Source: Bdellovibrio sp.
GTDB lineage: Bacteria; Bdellovibrionota; Bdellovibrionia; Bdellovibrionales; Bdellovibrionaceae
NCBI GenBank assembly: GCA_014378765.1
Contig: JACMNA010000158.1
Location: 1 to 42,082, forward strand
Direction of reading: 5' to 3'
DNA: 42,082 bases
The position numbers and the translations under genes are program-made. Numbering within the stretch: position 1 is the first letter of the stretch; each line of letters begins with the position of its first letter. Of the stretch, positions 9,737 to 16,963 are shown piece after piece. Below the pieces are notes generated by a model. It had not been told where the DNA came from. It saw only the letters and a list, made by a program, of their open reading frames with translations, and did no database searches.

Positions 9737-10525
9737 ATGAGCACAAAAAAATCATTTTTTTTATTAAAAGTTGTCATTCCTGTTTTGTTGATTAGTTCTT
9801 TCGCAAATGCAGACGATCCGGTTGATGATAGTTTTGGTGATATCATGAATGAACCCACAAATGGTTCGATGAGCTTAGAAAGCGACAATTCAGGGATCGG
9901 ACAATCTGTTACAATTTTTAATGAAGACCCAAAGCGCGATCTTCATGCGATGTACGGTTGGTCTTTAGGATTTCAATCAAGTAATGAAAGCTACAAATCC
10001 AATGTAGATTTAGTTGATTCAAATAATACAATTAGTAGTCGCCGAGTTTTCGCCGAATCTGATTCGTTTTTAAATATGGGAGTGGTCGGGCGATACGCAA
10101 TTTTGCCGGTCGACAGGTTGGGTAGTGATTTGAATCTATCATTCATGCAATCAACTAATAATGCGCCCACTGGCGAAAGCGTGGCCCAGGTAATTATAAA
10201 AGGTGAAGTTAATTTGGCGTACACGTGGGCCATAAATAAAGGTTTCAAAATTTACGCTTTACTTGGAGGCGGATTTCAAAACATTCAAGGGGTTCTTATA
10301 AATAAAACGATTGAACGTGCAGGCTCTGGTGGCCAAGCAGGCCTGGGATTTAATTTTGGCATGATAAATGTTGAGGCAATGTACAGCTATTATAGACATA
10401 AAATTTCCTCAGACCAATATTATAGTTATTACTTAAAAAGTTCTGACCCTTCTATGCGCGTAAACTCGAAGTCTTCTTACGCTGAAGCGTCCGGAATCGT
10501 GGGGCGCGCCACTTTCAATTTTTAG
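9737..10525 (+). CDS. Exported protein, probable outer-membrane beta-barrel
   Basis: 262 residues with a signal peptide ending near SSFANA (residue ~25). The mature part has alternating amphipathic strands (for example YGWSLGFQSS, KIYALLGGGFQNIQ, GQAGLGFNFG, MINVEAMYSYYRH) and ends in an aromatic residue (GRATFNF), both typical of small outer-membrane barrels. No specific family is recognised. Its 5' region is divergent from mdh, so the two share the 199-base intergenic space. The ribosome site is weak. Function unknown; a small porin-like or OmpW/OmpA-barrel-like protein is the best guess. Confidence 0.6.
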   Translation: MSTKKSFFLLKVVIPVLLISSFANADDPVDDSFGDIMNEPTNGSMSLESDNSGIGQSVTIFNEDPKRDLHAMYGWSLGFQSSNESYKSNVDLVDSNNTISSRRVFAESDSFLNMGVVGRYAILPVDRLGSDLNLSFMQSTNNAPTGESVAQVIIKGEVNLAYTWAINKGFKIYALLGGGFQNIQGVLINKTIERAGSGGQAGLGFNFGMINVEAMYSYYRHKISSDQYYSYYLKSSDPSMRVNSKSSYAEASGIVGRATFNF

Positions 10526-10595
10526 AGTGTGAAGTAGCTAATAGTAAAAAATTCGATAGACTTAAGTCATGAATCTTTATAACTTTTAAATAAAC

Positions 10596-10617
10596 GGTGT
10601 TTTAACACCAAAACACC
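10596..10617 (+). promoter_or_regulatory. Perfect hairpin in the leader of the next gene
   Basis: GGTGTTTT at 10596-10603 pairs exactly with AAAACACC at 10610-10617 around a six-base loop. No T-run follows, so it does not look like a terminator for the upstream gene. It ends three bases before the AGTGAGG ribosome site and 14 bases before the ATG at 10632, so it may stabilise or gate the message of the following gene. Confidence 0.4.
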
Positions 10618-10631
10618 TTAAGTGAGGTCTT

Positions 10632-11246
10632 ATGAATAAATTGGCAGTGGCATTAATGTTTGTTTTCGTGGCGAATAACAGTTTCGCACAGTACTCGAAA
10701 GAAACCTCAACAAATGAATCGGTTTTTACTAAGAAACAAAAACTTGATGCTGAAGGCGTTGAACTTTATGCGACCAATTATGATCTGAAAGCGACTAAAA
10801 AGATTGGTATGGGACTAACTTTAGGCGGCGCAACTGGATTATTGGCCTTAAACGGCGAAGTTATGTTAGATCCGGCTGAATCTTTATTTATTAATTTAGG
10901 CGCTGGACCTAGTTACGGAACATTTGGTCTAGGTTGGAAGCATAGTTTTGAAGGAACCTATATTTCCCTTAACAAAAAAGTAGGTATTTCGAAGTGCTTT
11001 AGTTCATCGAACGGATCTGGTTCGGCTGCCGATTCAGACGTACTAAAAAGAGTTTTTTCAGATGATGAGTTGCGTGCAAATCATTTCGATGCGGATTTTA
11101 TTTTAGGTGGAACCGGAATTGAATACAATCAACTCGAGGGTGACTTAGCCGGCGTAAACTTTTTTGGTGAAGTGGTGTTGATGGCCGAAATGAAAAAGTT
11201 TACTTTTATTCCAACAGGCTCAGTGGGCCTTACTTATTATTACTAG
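10632..11246 (+). CDS. Exported protein of unknown function
   Basis: 204 residues with a clear signal peptide (MNKLAVALMFVFVANNSFA, cleaved before QYSKE). The mature protein has glycine-rich, alternating segments (GMGLTLGGATGLLALNGEV, SLFINLGAGPSYGTFGLGW) that resemble membrane-spanning strands of a small outer-membrane or periplasmic barrel, and ends in aromatic residues (GLTYYY). No family is recognised. It has a good ribosome site (AGTGAGG), a leader hairpin, and a strong terminator right after the stop, so it is probably a single-gene unit. Confidence 0.6.
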   Translation: MNKLAVALMFVFVANNSFAQYSKETSTNESVFTKKQKLDAEGVELYATNYDLKATKKIGMGLTLGGATGLLALNGEVMLDPAESLFINLGAGPSYGTFGLGWKHSFEGTYISLNKKVGISKCFSSSNGSGSAADSDVLKRVFSDDELRANHFDADFILGGTGIEYNQLEGDLAGVNFFGEVVLMAEMKKFTFIPTGSVGLTYYY

Positions 11247-11274
11247 TTAAATCAGCCACTTACAGGCTCATCGT

Positions 11275-11301
11275 AAAGGCGACCCCGGTCGCCTTTTTTT
11301 A
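11275..11301 (+). terminator. Rho-independent terminator
   Basis: GGCGACC at 11278-11284 pairs with GGTCGCC at 11287-11293, extended by AAA/TTT, and is followed by a run of seven T. It lies 30 bases past the stop of the exported-protein gene ending at 11246. Confidence 0.9.
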
Positions 11302-11344
11302 TTTTATTTCATAAAAAATAATAAAAACTTCTATCGCTAAAAAT

Positions 11345-11375
11345 AAAAAACCCCTGGTCAAAGACCAAGGGTTTC
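11345..11375 (-). terminator. Rho-independent terminator of the lysine-rich peptide gene
   Basis: Read on the minus strand, AACCCTTGGTC pairs with GACCAGGGGTT around a TTT loop, then a T-rich stretch follows. It sits 27 bases downstream of the small gene ending at 11402. A second short hairpin (AAAGCC/GGCTTT, 11379-11391) lies between. Confidence 0.8.
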
Positions 11376-11401
11376 GAAAGCCTACGGCTTTACAAAAGAA
11401 A

Positions 11402-11479
11402 CTACTTCTTTTTCTTAGTAGCTTTTTTTGTAGTTTTTTTAGCTTTCTTCGTAGCTTTTTTAGCTTTCTTCTTTGCCAT
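11402..11479 (-). CDS. 25-residue lysine-rich histone-H1-like peptide
   Basis: The gene is too short for usual gene callers but well formed: ATG at 11477-11479, an AGGAGC ribosome site seven bases upstream, a TAG stop, and a terminator just after. The product is MAKKKAKKATKKAKKTTKK followed by ATKKKK, made only of Lys, Ala and Thr after Met; 15 of 25 residues are lysine. Such sequences resemble the C-terminal tails of histone H1/HC1-like proteins that bind and compact DNA without a fixed fold. Codon choice varies (AAA/AAG, GCT/GCA, ACT/ACA/ACG), which argues that the protein sequence, not a DNA repeat, is conserved. DNA or RNA binding is inferred from composition. Confidence 0.75.
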   Translation of the reverse strand: MAKKKAKKATKKAKKTTKKATKKKK

Positions 11480-11647
11480 CTGTTGCTCCTATCGGTAGTG
11501 ATCGCATTTCTGCAACCACAGTTGTTGTTGTTTTCGACTTTTCAGTCTTCCTTAATAAAATTGTTAATAAATCGACAAGCTTCGTCAAGAAAAAATTTGC
11601 TGTGCATCAAAATTGCGTTGAAGAAAATCACTTTGGAGGGGGTATTC

Positions 11648-12382
11648 ATGCTTCAAACGCTACTTTCGTTGTTCGGAATTGCAATCGTTCACCGAAATTT
11701 GTCTCTTCTAGAGAACTTTGAAGTGATATCTGCGCGAAAATCGCGGATCTATTTCATAATTCTGCAGCTTCCATTGTACTTTATGATGATTTTCAAAGAA
11801 CAAACTCTACTTACCTTCATATACATCGGTATTTTTTTACTAACATTCATCTTTTATCGAAAAATATTAATCATTTTTGCACTTTCAACGTACGAAAATT
11901 GTCACTTGCAGGTTTTGGATCAAATGATTTTGTTATTAAAATCTGGAAAATCAGCGCAGACTGCCCTTAAAATCGTTCTGAGTGGATTTTCAACGTGGGA
12001 AAAATTAGTTTTTAGAAATCTGCAGACGATTTTTGAAATTGAATCTTTTCAATTAAAACCGTTAATTGAAAAAAATCATTATTACTTTCATGAAATGCAG
12101 ATCATATTGCGTTCGCCATCTCATGTGATTGAACAATTGAAGTCTTTTCGCGAAGGTTTGCGCATTCAACGCAACTTGAGACATAAGTCGAGACAAGTAA
12201 CGCAACAAATTCGTGCGCAAGCGTTTGTATCAATCGGAATTTACATCGCCATTTTTTGCCTTAGTAGATCGTTTTTGAACTTATCGGCCTCTATTTCACT
12301 TATTTTTGTCTCATTAGCGTTATTTTTGGGTGGATTGGCATGCATTTTTATTATGGGAGGAAAAATTAGATGGAAAACTTAG
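11648..12382 (+). CDS. Type II secretion F-domain protein, TadB-like
   Basis: 244 residues from ATG 11648, which has a GGAGGGGG ribosome site; a longer reading back to 11483 has no such site and crosses the lysine-rich gene's control region. Two membrane helices lie near residues 36-75, a cytoplasmic T2SF bundle follows (VLDQMILLLKSGKSAQTALKIV, the usual L..AL..G.S...AL pattern), then HVIEQLKSFREGLRIQRNL and two C-terminal helices. T2SF proteins form the inner-membrane platform of type II secretion, type IV pili and Tad pili. It overlaps the next gene by 13 bases. No ATPase, pilin or secretin gene lies nearby, so the rest of the machine must be elsewhere. Confidence 0.7.
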   Translation: MLQTLLSLFGIAIVHRNLSLLENFEVISARKSRIYFIILQLPLYFMMIFKEQTLLTFIYIGIFLLTFIFYRKILIIFALSTYENCHLQVLDQMILLLKSGKSAQTALKIVLSGFSTWEKLVFRNLQTIFEIESFQLKPLIEKNHYYFHEMQIILRSPSHVIEQLKSFREGLRIQRNLRHKSRQVTQQIRAQAFVSIGIYIAIFCLSRSFLNLSASISLIFVSLALFLGGLACIFIMGGKIRWKT

Positions 12383-12789
12383 CGCCATCATTGATTTTAT
12401 TATGGGATATTAAACGTTCACTTGAAAGGGGCCAATCAATATCGGTTGGCATGAAAAGCTTTCTTTCCAGAAAAAAAGAAAATGTTTTCATGGATCAAGT
12501 TGAAAGATGGTGGCATTCGCAAATGAATGCCGATTCGCAATTCGATAAACGCCAACTCAGCCTGACGCGAAAGTATTTGCTAGAAATACTAGAGCAAGGT
12601 CTAAAGGGGCAAGCCATCTTAGAAAACCTAAAATCGTATGAATCTGAGTTGATTTTAAGCTGTGAAGAAGAAATTCAAACTCATATCGCGAAGCTACCAC
12701 TTATTTTGTTGATTCCGCTAATGGGAATGATCTTTCCCGCTCTGATGTTGCTTTTGATCGGGCCATTGATGAAGGCGTTGCAATTTTAA
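12370..12789 (+). CDS. TadC-like type II secretion F-domain protein, short
   Basis: 139 residues. It begins inside the upstream TadB-like gene (13-base overlap), so the two are translationally coupled. The central part carries a second T2SF-like helical bundle (YLLEILEQGLKGQAILENLKSYE), and the end is one long hydrophobic hairpin (LPLILLIPLMGMIFPALML then LIGPLM) like the C-terminus of TadC. It is about half the length of a full TadC, so it may be a reduced form that works only with its partner. Role in a Tad/Flp-type pilus is inferred from family resemblance. Confidence 0.65.
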   Translation: MENLAPSLILLWDIKRSLERGQSISVGMKSFLSRKKENVFMDQVERWWHSQMNADSQFDKRQLSLTRKYLLEILEQGLKGQAILENLKSYESELILSCEEEIQTHIAKLPLILLIPLMGMIFPALMLLLIGPLMKALQF

Positions 12790-12831
12790 AGGAAAAAGAT
12801 TGTTTAAAAGACACTCTAAAGTTATTTTTAA

Positions 12832-12853
12832 GGGATCACTCAAGGAGGATCCC
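12832..12853 (+). promoter_or_regulatory. Ribosome-binding site displayed in a hairpin loop
   Basis: GGGATC at 12832-12837 pairs perfectly with GATCCC at 12848-12853. The ten-base loop ACTCAAGGAG contains the ribosome site AAGGAG for the ATG at 12856. The stem could hold the site in the open or hinder the ribosome, making it a possible control point for the transsulfuration operon. Confidence 0.5.
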
Positions 12854-12855
12854 CA

Positions 12856-13059
12856 ATGTCTCTTATTCAGAATGAAGATTTAAACGTTTTGGTTCAAGAA
12901 TTGTCTAAAAAAAATCCAAATGCTGAATTAGTTAAAAATAAGACAGACGTGCTCGGAATTCCTTATAGCCCAGATTTAATTGTTTTGATGTCAGAAGTTT
13001 TAGTATTTCTGTCGCAAAACGATAATAAAAAATCGTATATGAAAGACAAACTCGTATGA
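12856..13059 (+). CDS. 67-residue hypothetical protein leading the transsulfuration operon
   Basis: A small, well-formed gene with a strong AAGGAG site. The product has a polar N-terminal half and a hydrophobic-patterned helix (SPDLIVLMSEVLVFLSQND), but no true membrane segment. It overlaps the next start by four bases (ATGA), so the cystathionine beta-synthase is coupled to it. The family is unknown. The short length and tight coupling fit a small partner or regulatory peptide for the enzyme, but nothing in the sequence proves that. Confidence 0.65.
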   Translation: MSLIQNEDLNVLVQELSKKNPNAELVKNKTDVLGIPYSPDLIVLMSEVLVFLSQNDNKKSYMKDKLV

Positions 13060-14108
13060 GCTCACTTGGAATTTCTAATGACATTCTGGCGACCATCGGC
13101 AACACGCCGCTTATTAAATTAAATAAAATTACAAAAAGCTCGCCGCACCAATTTTTTGCCAAAGTTGAATATTTTAATCCGGGAGGTTCACTTAAAGACC
13201 GCATCGGTTTATCGATGATTGAAGCGGCCGAGAAGCGTGGGCATTTAAAGCCGGGTGGAACCATCGTCGAAGCGACTGCGGGCAACACGGGCCTTGGCTT
13301 GGCGCTGGCGGCCGCGGTTAAAGGGTATAAGTGTATCTTCGTTCTTCCTGCAAAAATGTCGGAAGAAAAAAGGGCGATGCTAAGAGCTTATGGTGCGCGC
13401 GTGATCATTACTCCAATGGGGGTTGAGCCTGATGATCCGATGAGCCACTATTCGGTGGCAAAAAGAATCGCCGAGCAAACACCGAATTGTCTTTATACAA
13501 ACCAATATCACAATCCAGATAATTTCGACGTGCATTACAAAGTGACTGGCCCTGAGCTTTGGGAACAAACGAAAGGTCAAATTGATGCATTCGTTGCCGG
13601 AGTCGGAACGGGTGGAACCTTGTCTGGAGTCGGAAAATACTTAAAAGAAAAAAATCCGAACTGCAAAATAATTTGCGCTGATCCGATAGGAAGTATTTTA
13701 GCTGATCTTTATAACCATGGAAAAGTAATCGATCCGCCGGGAGCATACAAAGTGGAAGGTGTCGGTGAAGACATGCTTCCTGAAAACTGCCACCTTAAGG
13801 TTTACGACGGATTCGAAAAAATTAACGACCAAGAAGCTTTCACGATGACTCGCAGACTGATTGAAGAAGAAGCTTTATGTGTGGGCCCATCCAGCGGCCT
13901 AATTTTGGTCGGCGCGATGAAATACGCGGCAAAACTAACTAAGCCTTCAAAAATCGTCTTGGTTATGCCCGATTCGGGCAAAGCCTATTTATCTAAGGCA
14001 TTTAATGACCAATGGATGGTTGAAAATGGATTTTTAAATCCTGAAAAACTCAAAACAGCGTTTAATGTCGAAGTTTCAGCCGCCGAAGAATTAAAAAAAT
14101 ATAAATAA
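13056..14108 (+). CDS. cbs: Cystathionine beta-synthase, catalytic core only
   Basis: 350 residues, fold type II PLP enzyme. The PLP lysine is K47 in GGSLKDRIG, the substrate loop is AGNTG at 75-79, the phosphate-binding loop is GVGTGGTLSG, and the PLP pyridine-contacting PDSGKAYLSK follows. MSEEKRAMLRAYGA and YKVEGVGEDMLP favour cystathionine beta-synthase over O-acetylserine sulfhydrylase. It joins serine and homocysteine to cystathionine. The C-terminal CBS (Bateman) domain of the longer regulated forms is absent. It is coupled to the 67-residue gene upstream and sits 21 bases ahead of the next transsulfuration gene. Confidence 0.88.
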   Translation: MSSLGISNDILATIGNTPLIKLNKITKSSPHQFFAKVEYFNPGGSLKDRIGLSMIEAAEKRGHLKPGGTIVEATAGNTGLGLALAAAVKGYKCIFVLPAKMSEEKRAMLRAYGARVIITPMGVEPDDPMSHYSVAKRIAEQTPNCLYTNQYHNPDNFDVHYKVTGPELWEQTKGQIDAFVAGVGTGGTLSGVGKYLKEKNPNCKIICADPIGSILADLYNHGKVIDPPGAYKVEGVGEDMLPENCHLKVYDGFEKINDQEAFTMTRRLIEEEALCVGPSSGLILVGAMKYAAKLTKPSKIVLVMPDSGKAYLSKAFNDQWMVENGFLNPEKLKTAFNVEVSAAEELKKYK

Positions 14109-14129
14109 GATAATATATATAGAGGTTCT

Positions 14130-15299
14130 ATGTCTTCCATAAAAGAAAAAATGAAATTCAATACGCGCGCGATTCATGCAGGCCAGCAGCCAGATCCAAC
14201 CACGGGCGCCATCATGACGCCTATTTATCTTACTTCAACTTATGTGCAAGAGTCGCCGGGGGTTCATAAGGGTTGGGAGTATTCGCGCACGCATAATCCA
14301 ACTCGTCGCGCTTACGAAGACTGCATTGCAAATTTAGAAAGCGGAAAATTCGGTTTTGCGTTCGCCTCTGGATGCGCGGCCACGACAACCGTTCTACATT
14401 TATTAAAAAAGGGCGACCACATTATCGCTATGGATGATATGTACGGTGGTACTTATCGGTTATTTGATAAAGTTTTGCAAAATGATGGCTTTGAATTTTC
14501 TTACACAGATTTAACTCAAGTCGAAAATTTTTCAAAAACGATTCAGCCCAATACAAAAATGATTTGGCTTGAGACGCCGACTAATCCCACTTTGAAGTTA
14601 ACGGACATAGCTGCTATTTGCAAAATTGCGAAACAAAAAAATATTCTTGTAGTAGTTGATAATACTTTTATGTCGCCATACTTTCAGCGCCCCCTAGAAT
14701 TAGGCGCAGATATCGTCGTGCACTCTGCCACCAAATATATTGGGGGGCATAGTGATCTTGTCGGCGGCGTTGCCGTTACTAGCGATGCAAAGATCGCCGA
14801 GAAATTAGCTTTCTTAAGTAATTCAATGGGCGGCGTTCAAGGCGCGTTTGATTCTTTCTTAGCCTTGCGTAGTTTAAAAACATTACCAATCCGCATGAAA
14901 GCTCACGCCGAAAGTGCCATGATTGTCGCGCAGTTTTTAGAAAAACATCCGCTAGTCGAAAAAGTTGTGTACCCGGGCTTGAAATCTCATCCTCAATATG
15001 AATTAGCAAAATCTCAAATGACTGGCTTCGGTGGCATGATTACTTTCTTTATAAAAGGTGGCCTTCCGGCGTCGCGCAAATTTTTAGAATCCGTTCAAGT
15101 TTTTGCATTAGCCGAATCATTAGGTGGGGTTGAATCTTTGATCGAGCATCCGGCCATCATGACTCATGCTTCGGTTCCGGCAGATCTTCGTAAAAAGCTG
15201 GGGATTGATGATTCTTTAATCAGATTATCAGTTGGAATTGAAGATATCGACGATATTTTGGCCGACCTAAAGCAAGCATTCGACCGCGTTCGCCTTTGA
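14130..15299 (+). CDS. Cystathionine gamma-lyase / gamma-synthase family enzyme
   Basis: 389 residues, Cys/Met-metabolism PLP family. It opens FNTRAIHAGQQPDPTTGAI and has the YSRTHNPTR cofactor contact, the aspartate in VVVDNTFMSPYFQ, and PLP lysine K202 in HSATKYIGGHSD. Next to cystathionine beta-synthase the natural reading is gamma-lyase: cystathionine to cysteine, ammonia and 2-oxobutyrate, completing methionine-to-cysteine conversion. Gamma-synthase cannot be excluded from sequence alone. The ribosome site (AGAGGTT) precedes ATG 14130. Confidence 0.85.
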   Translation: MSSIKEKMKFNTRAIHAGQQPDPTTGAIMTPIYLTSTYVQESPGVHKGWEYSRTHNPTRRAYEDCIANLESGKFGFAFASGCAATTTVLHLLKKGDHIIAMDDMYGGTYRLFDKVLQNDGFEFSYTDLTQVENFSKTIQPNTKMIWLETPTNPTLKLTDIAAICKIAKQKNILVVVDNTFMSPYFQRPLELGADIVVHSATKYIGGHSDLVGGVAVTSDAKIAEKLAFLSNSMGGVQGAFDSFLALRSLKTLPIRMKAHAESAMIVAQFLEKHPLVEKVVYPGLKSHPQYELAKSQMTGFGGMITFFIKGGLPASRKFLESVQVFALAESLGGVESLIEHPAIMTHASVPADLRKKLGIDDSLIRLSVGIEDIDDILADLKQAFDRVRL

Positions 15300-15305
15300 G
15301 TTGGC

Positions 15306-15334
15306 TTGACTTAAACGCGCGTAATCGCTAGTTT
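15306..15334 (+). promoter_or_regulatory. Likely promoter of tRNA-Phe
   Basis: TTGACT at 15306-15311 and TAGTTT at 15329-15334 are separated by exactly 17 bases, a fair sigma-70 match. Transcription would start near 15341, about 40 bases before the tRNA. Confidence 0.5.
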
Positions 15335-15382
15335 TCAAGTTCACTTTTATTGGCGAAGTCGTTTGGCTTCACCATCAAGAAT

Positions 15383-15458
15383 GGCTTGGTAGCTCAGTCG
15401 GTAGAGCAGAGGTCTGAAAAACCTTGTGTCGGCGGTTCAATTCCGTCCCAAGCCACCA
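15383..15458 (+). tRNA. tRNA-Phe (anticodon GAA)
   Basis: 76 bases. The acceptor stem GGCTTGG pairs with CCAAGCC, the D stem is GCTC/GAGC, the anticodon stem GAGGT/ACCTT encloses loop CTGAAAA with anticodon GAA, and the T stem GGCGG/CCGTC encloses TTCAATT. The CCA end is encoded. The 3' end (15442-15466) is partly repeated at 16356-16380, see that entry. Confidence 0.97.
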
Positions 15459-15466
15459 TTTTTCAT
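15442..15466 (+). repeat. tRNA-Phe 3' end, copy 1 of a duplicated 25-mer (possible attachment site)
   Basis: The last 17 bases of the tRNA and the next eight bases match 16356-16380 at 21 of 25 positions, including an unbroken GCCACCATTTTT. tRNA 3' ends are the usual integration site of tyrosine recombinases, so this is a candidate attL. The two copies bracket about 0.9 kb with one unknown gene. Confidence 0.5.
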
Positions 15467-15514
15467 TACGACTCCAAGATACCAAATTGAAATCTGTAAT
15501 GTAATGCTTAAGAC

Positions 15515-16309
15515 ATGAAAAATTCGTTTTCGAACATGATTATTTTTACAGTGGTTTTAGCTGCGATTTATTTAATGGCTCAATGCCATAAAAAAAAGTT
15601 GTCTGATAAAGAAGTTGAGCCCCCTGAAAGTTCAACAGCAGTAATCGAGTCTAAATTCAGAAATGACCCTATAAAAAGCTCTTTTACAACACATGCAAAA
15701 AATAAAATTGAAATGAAGACTGATACACAACAGGCAAATAGTTTGCTCCAAACTAGTGAATCAAAAAACAGTGTATCACAAAATGAAAAACAGGCTTTAG
15801 CGAATGATTTTCCAGAGATTCCAACTGGAATCAAGGGCTTAAGTACGTATATCTTAATTTTAGAACACCGTTTTTATGCTCAAGATGTTCTTGTCAGCAC
15901 AGCCATTAAGAATATTGGTAGCGCATTTAGAAACGGCACATACCCGGAAAAGAAAACATTAGAAGCTTTTGCAGGAACATATTCAGGATGGATTGAATAC
16001 TCCGCTACAGAAAATACTTTACTGATCCTAAAATGGAATTTAGTTTTAGATAACGGCACTGATCCGGTTAAGGCTCAGTTTAGCTTAAAATGGAATGGAA
16101 TCGAACGTAGCTGCAATGCTGGAGATAGAAGTGTATTAAAAAACATTACCACTTTATCTGAAGATAACGCCGCTATTTTGGTGATGAGCTGTGATAAGAG
16201 TTTTTACATGCAACTCTATAAAACCAAGAATTCGATGATTTATGGCAATCTTTATGAAAAAAAGAACGATCAATATATAAGAACGGCTTTTGTCCATTTG
16301 GGGGGCTAG
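15515..16309 (+). CDS. Exported or membrane-anchored protein of unknown function
   Basis: 264 residues. The N-terminus is a hydrophobic anchor or signal (MIIFTVVLAAIYLMAQC) followed by a Lys/Ser/Gln-rich low-complexity stretch to about residue 100. The remaining ~160 residues look globular and beta-rich (YSGWIEYSATENTLLILKWNL, AAILVMSCDKSFYMQLYK), with two cysteines that could pair. C23 does not sit in a proper lipobox. No family recognised. The gene lies between tRNA-Phe and a degraded copy of the tRNA 3' end, so it may be cargo of a small integrated element. It has no clear ribosome site. Confidence 0.55.
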   Translation: MKNSFSNMIIFTVVLAAIYLMAQCHKKKLSDKEVEPPESSTAVIESKFRNDPIKSSFTTHAKNKIEMKTDTQQANSLLQTSESKNSVSQNEKQALANDFPEIPTGIKGLSTYILILEHRFYAQDVLVSTAIKNIGSAFRNGTYPEKKTLEAFAGTYSGWIEYSATENTLLILKWNLVLDNGTDPVKAQFSLKWNGIERSCNAGDRSVLKNITTLSEDNAAILVMSCDKSFYMQLYKTKNSMIYGNLYEKKNDQYIRTAFVHLGG

Positions 16310-16355
16310 TCATGAAATACTCAAGCTAAACCCCATACAATTAGTTAGAAACGCA

Positions 16356-16380
16356 TCCGTCGCTGGCCACCATTTTTTAT
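16356..16380 (+). repeat. Degraded tRNA-Phe 3' end, copy 2 (possible attR or scar)
   Basis: TCCGTC at 16356-16361 and GCCACCATTTTT at 16366-16377 reproduce the tRNA-Phe T-stem/acceptor end, the CCA and the following T-run, with four mismatches in 25. No other part of a tRNA is present upstream, so it is a 3'-end fragment, as left by site-specific integration or a partial duplication. Confidence 0.55.
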
Positions 16381-16757
16381 TTTCCGCATTCGCTGTTTAA
16401 ATCAAATAGTTAGAAAGAATTAAAAATCTTCAAATCATAAAATTTTCGAAGGCTTTCAATCTCTGAATCCGCCACCTATCCTCCACTCAAAAGCGAAAAC
16501 TACTAAAAATCCTCTTATAATTGTCATTTTGCGACGCTTAGCTGAATTAGATTTTCCTTCGAAACTGAAAACGAGACAACGCCAGCTTTCTTTTCTAAGA
16601 ACCCAGGGGCCAAGTGCGCAGTAGCAGCTTTTGTTTTACCGAAAATTCATTTACGGAAATTCTTATAATTTTTTTTTAATAAAACTTTTTGTCGGCGAAA
16701 TCGTCGGGAAGGCATTTAAAAAAAATCAGTAAGGATCGCTTTTGTGGTTAGGCTAAA

Positions 16758-16821
16758 AAAGCGACCATTTCTGTGCAGCGCCGCGGGGACAAAGTTCTTG
16801 TTTCTAAATTCTTTGTTAAAA
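16758..16821 (+). repeat. 65-bp imperfect direct repeat, copy 1
   Basis: The block begins AAAGCGACC, passes through GTGCAGCGCCGCGGGGAC and ends TTTCTAAATTCTTTGTTAAA. It matches 17709-17774 in the same orientation with a few substitutions and small gaps. The two copies flank the membrane-protein gene at 16964-17491. Confidence 0.7.
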
Positions 16822-16963
16822 ATTCGTGAAAATGAACAGCGCATAGTTTTCGTTCCCGTTTGTCGTGCATCAAAAGGCTGAAGCAAATATGTTGACGTTG
16901 GGCTTCAGTTGGATTTTTTTGATGATCAATAATAGCCGGGCTGATATGTTAGGACTTATGAAA

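Larger units (their letters stand above)
16310..16963. other. Gene-free stretch with two repeat elements
   Basis: About 650 bases without a convincing gene. It holds the degraded tRNA 3' end at 16356-16380 and the first copy of a 65-bp direct repeat at 16758-16821. Between them I see only AT-rich sequence with stops in all frames and no clear RNA structure. Confidence 0.5.

Noticed and set aside
12790..12855. SAM or other sulfur-related riboswitch before the transsulfuration operon
   Set aside because: The gap is too short and contains only a simple six-pair hairpin, without the conserved core of known SAM riboswitches.
13408..13746. 112-codon open frame antisense to cystathionine beta-synthase
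   Set aside because: The enzyme motifs are on the plus strand across this stretch and the antisense frame has no start signals.
15459..16355. Integrase or phage genes between the two tRNA-Phe 3' ends
   Set aside because: No recombinase-like frame exists there; only one exported-protein gene, so a full mobile element is not called.
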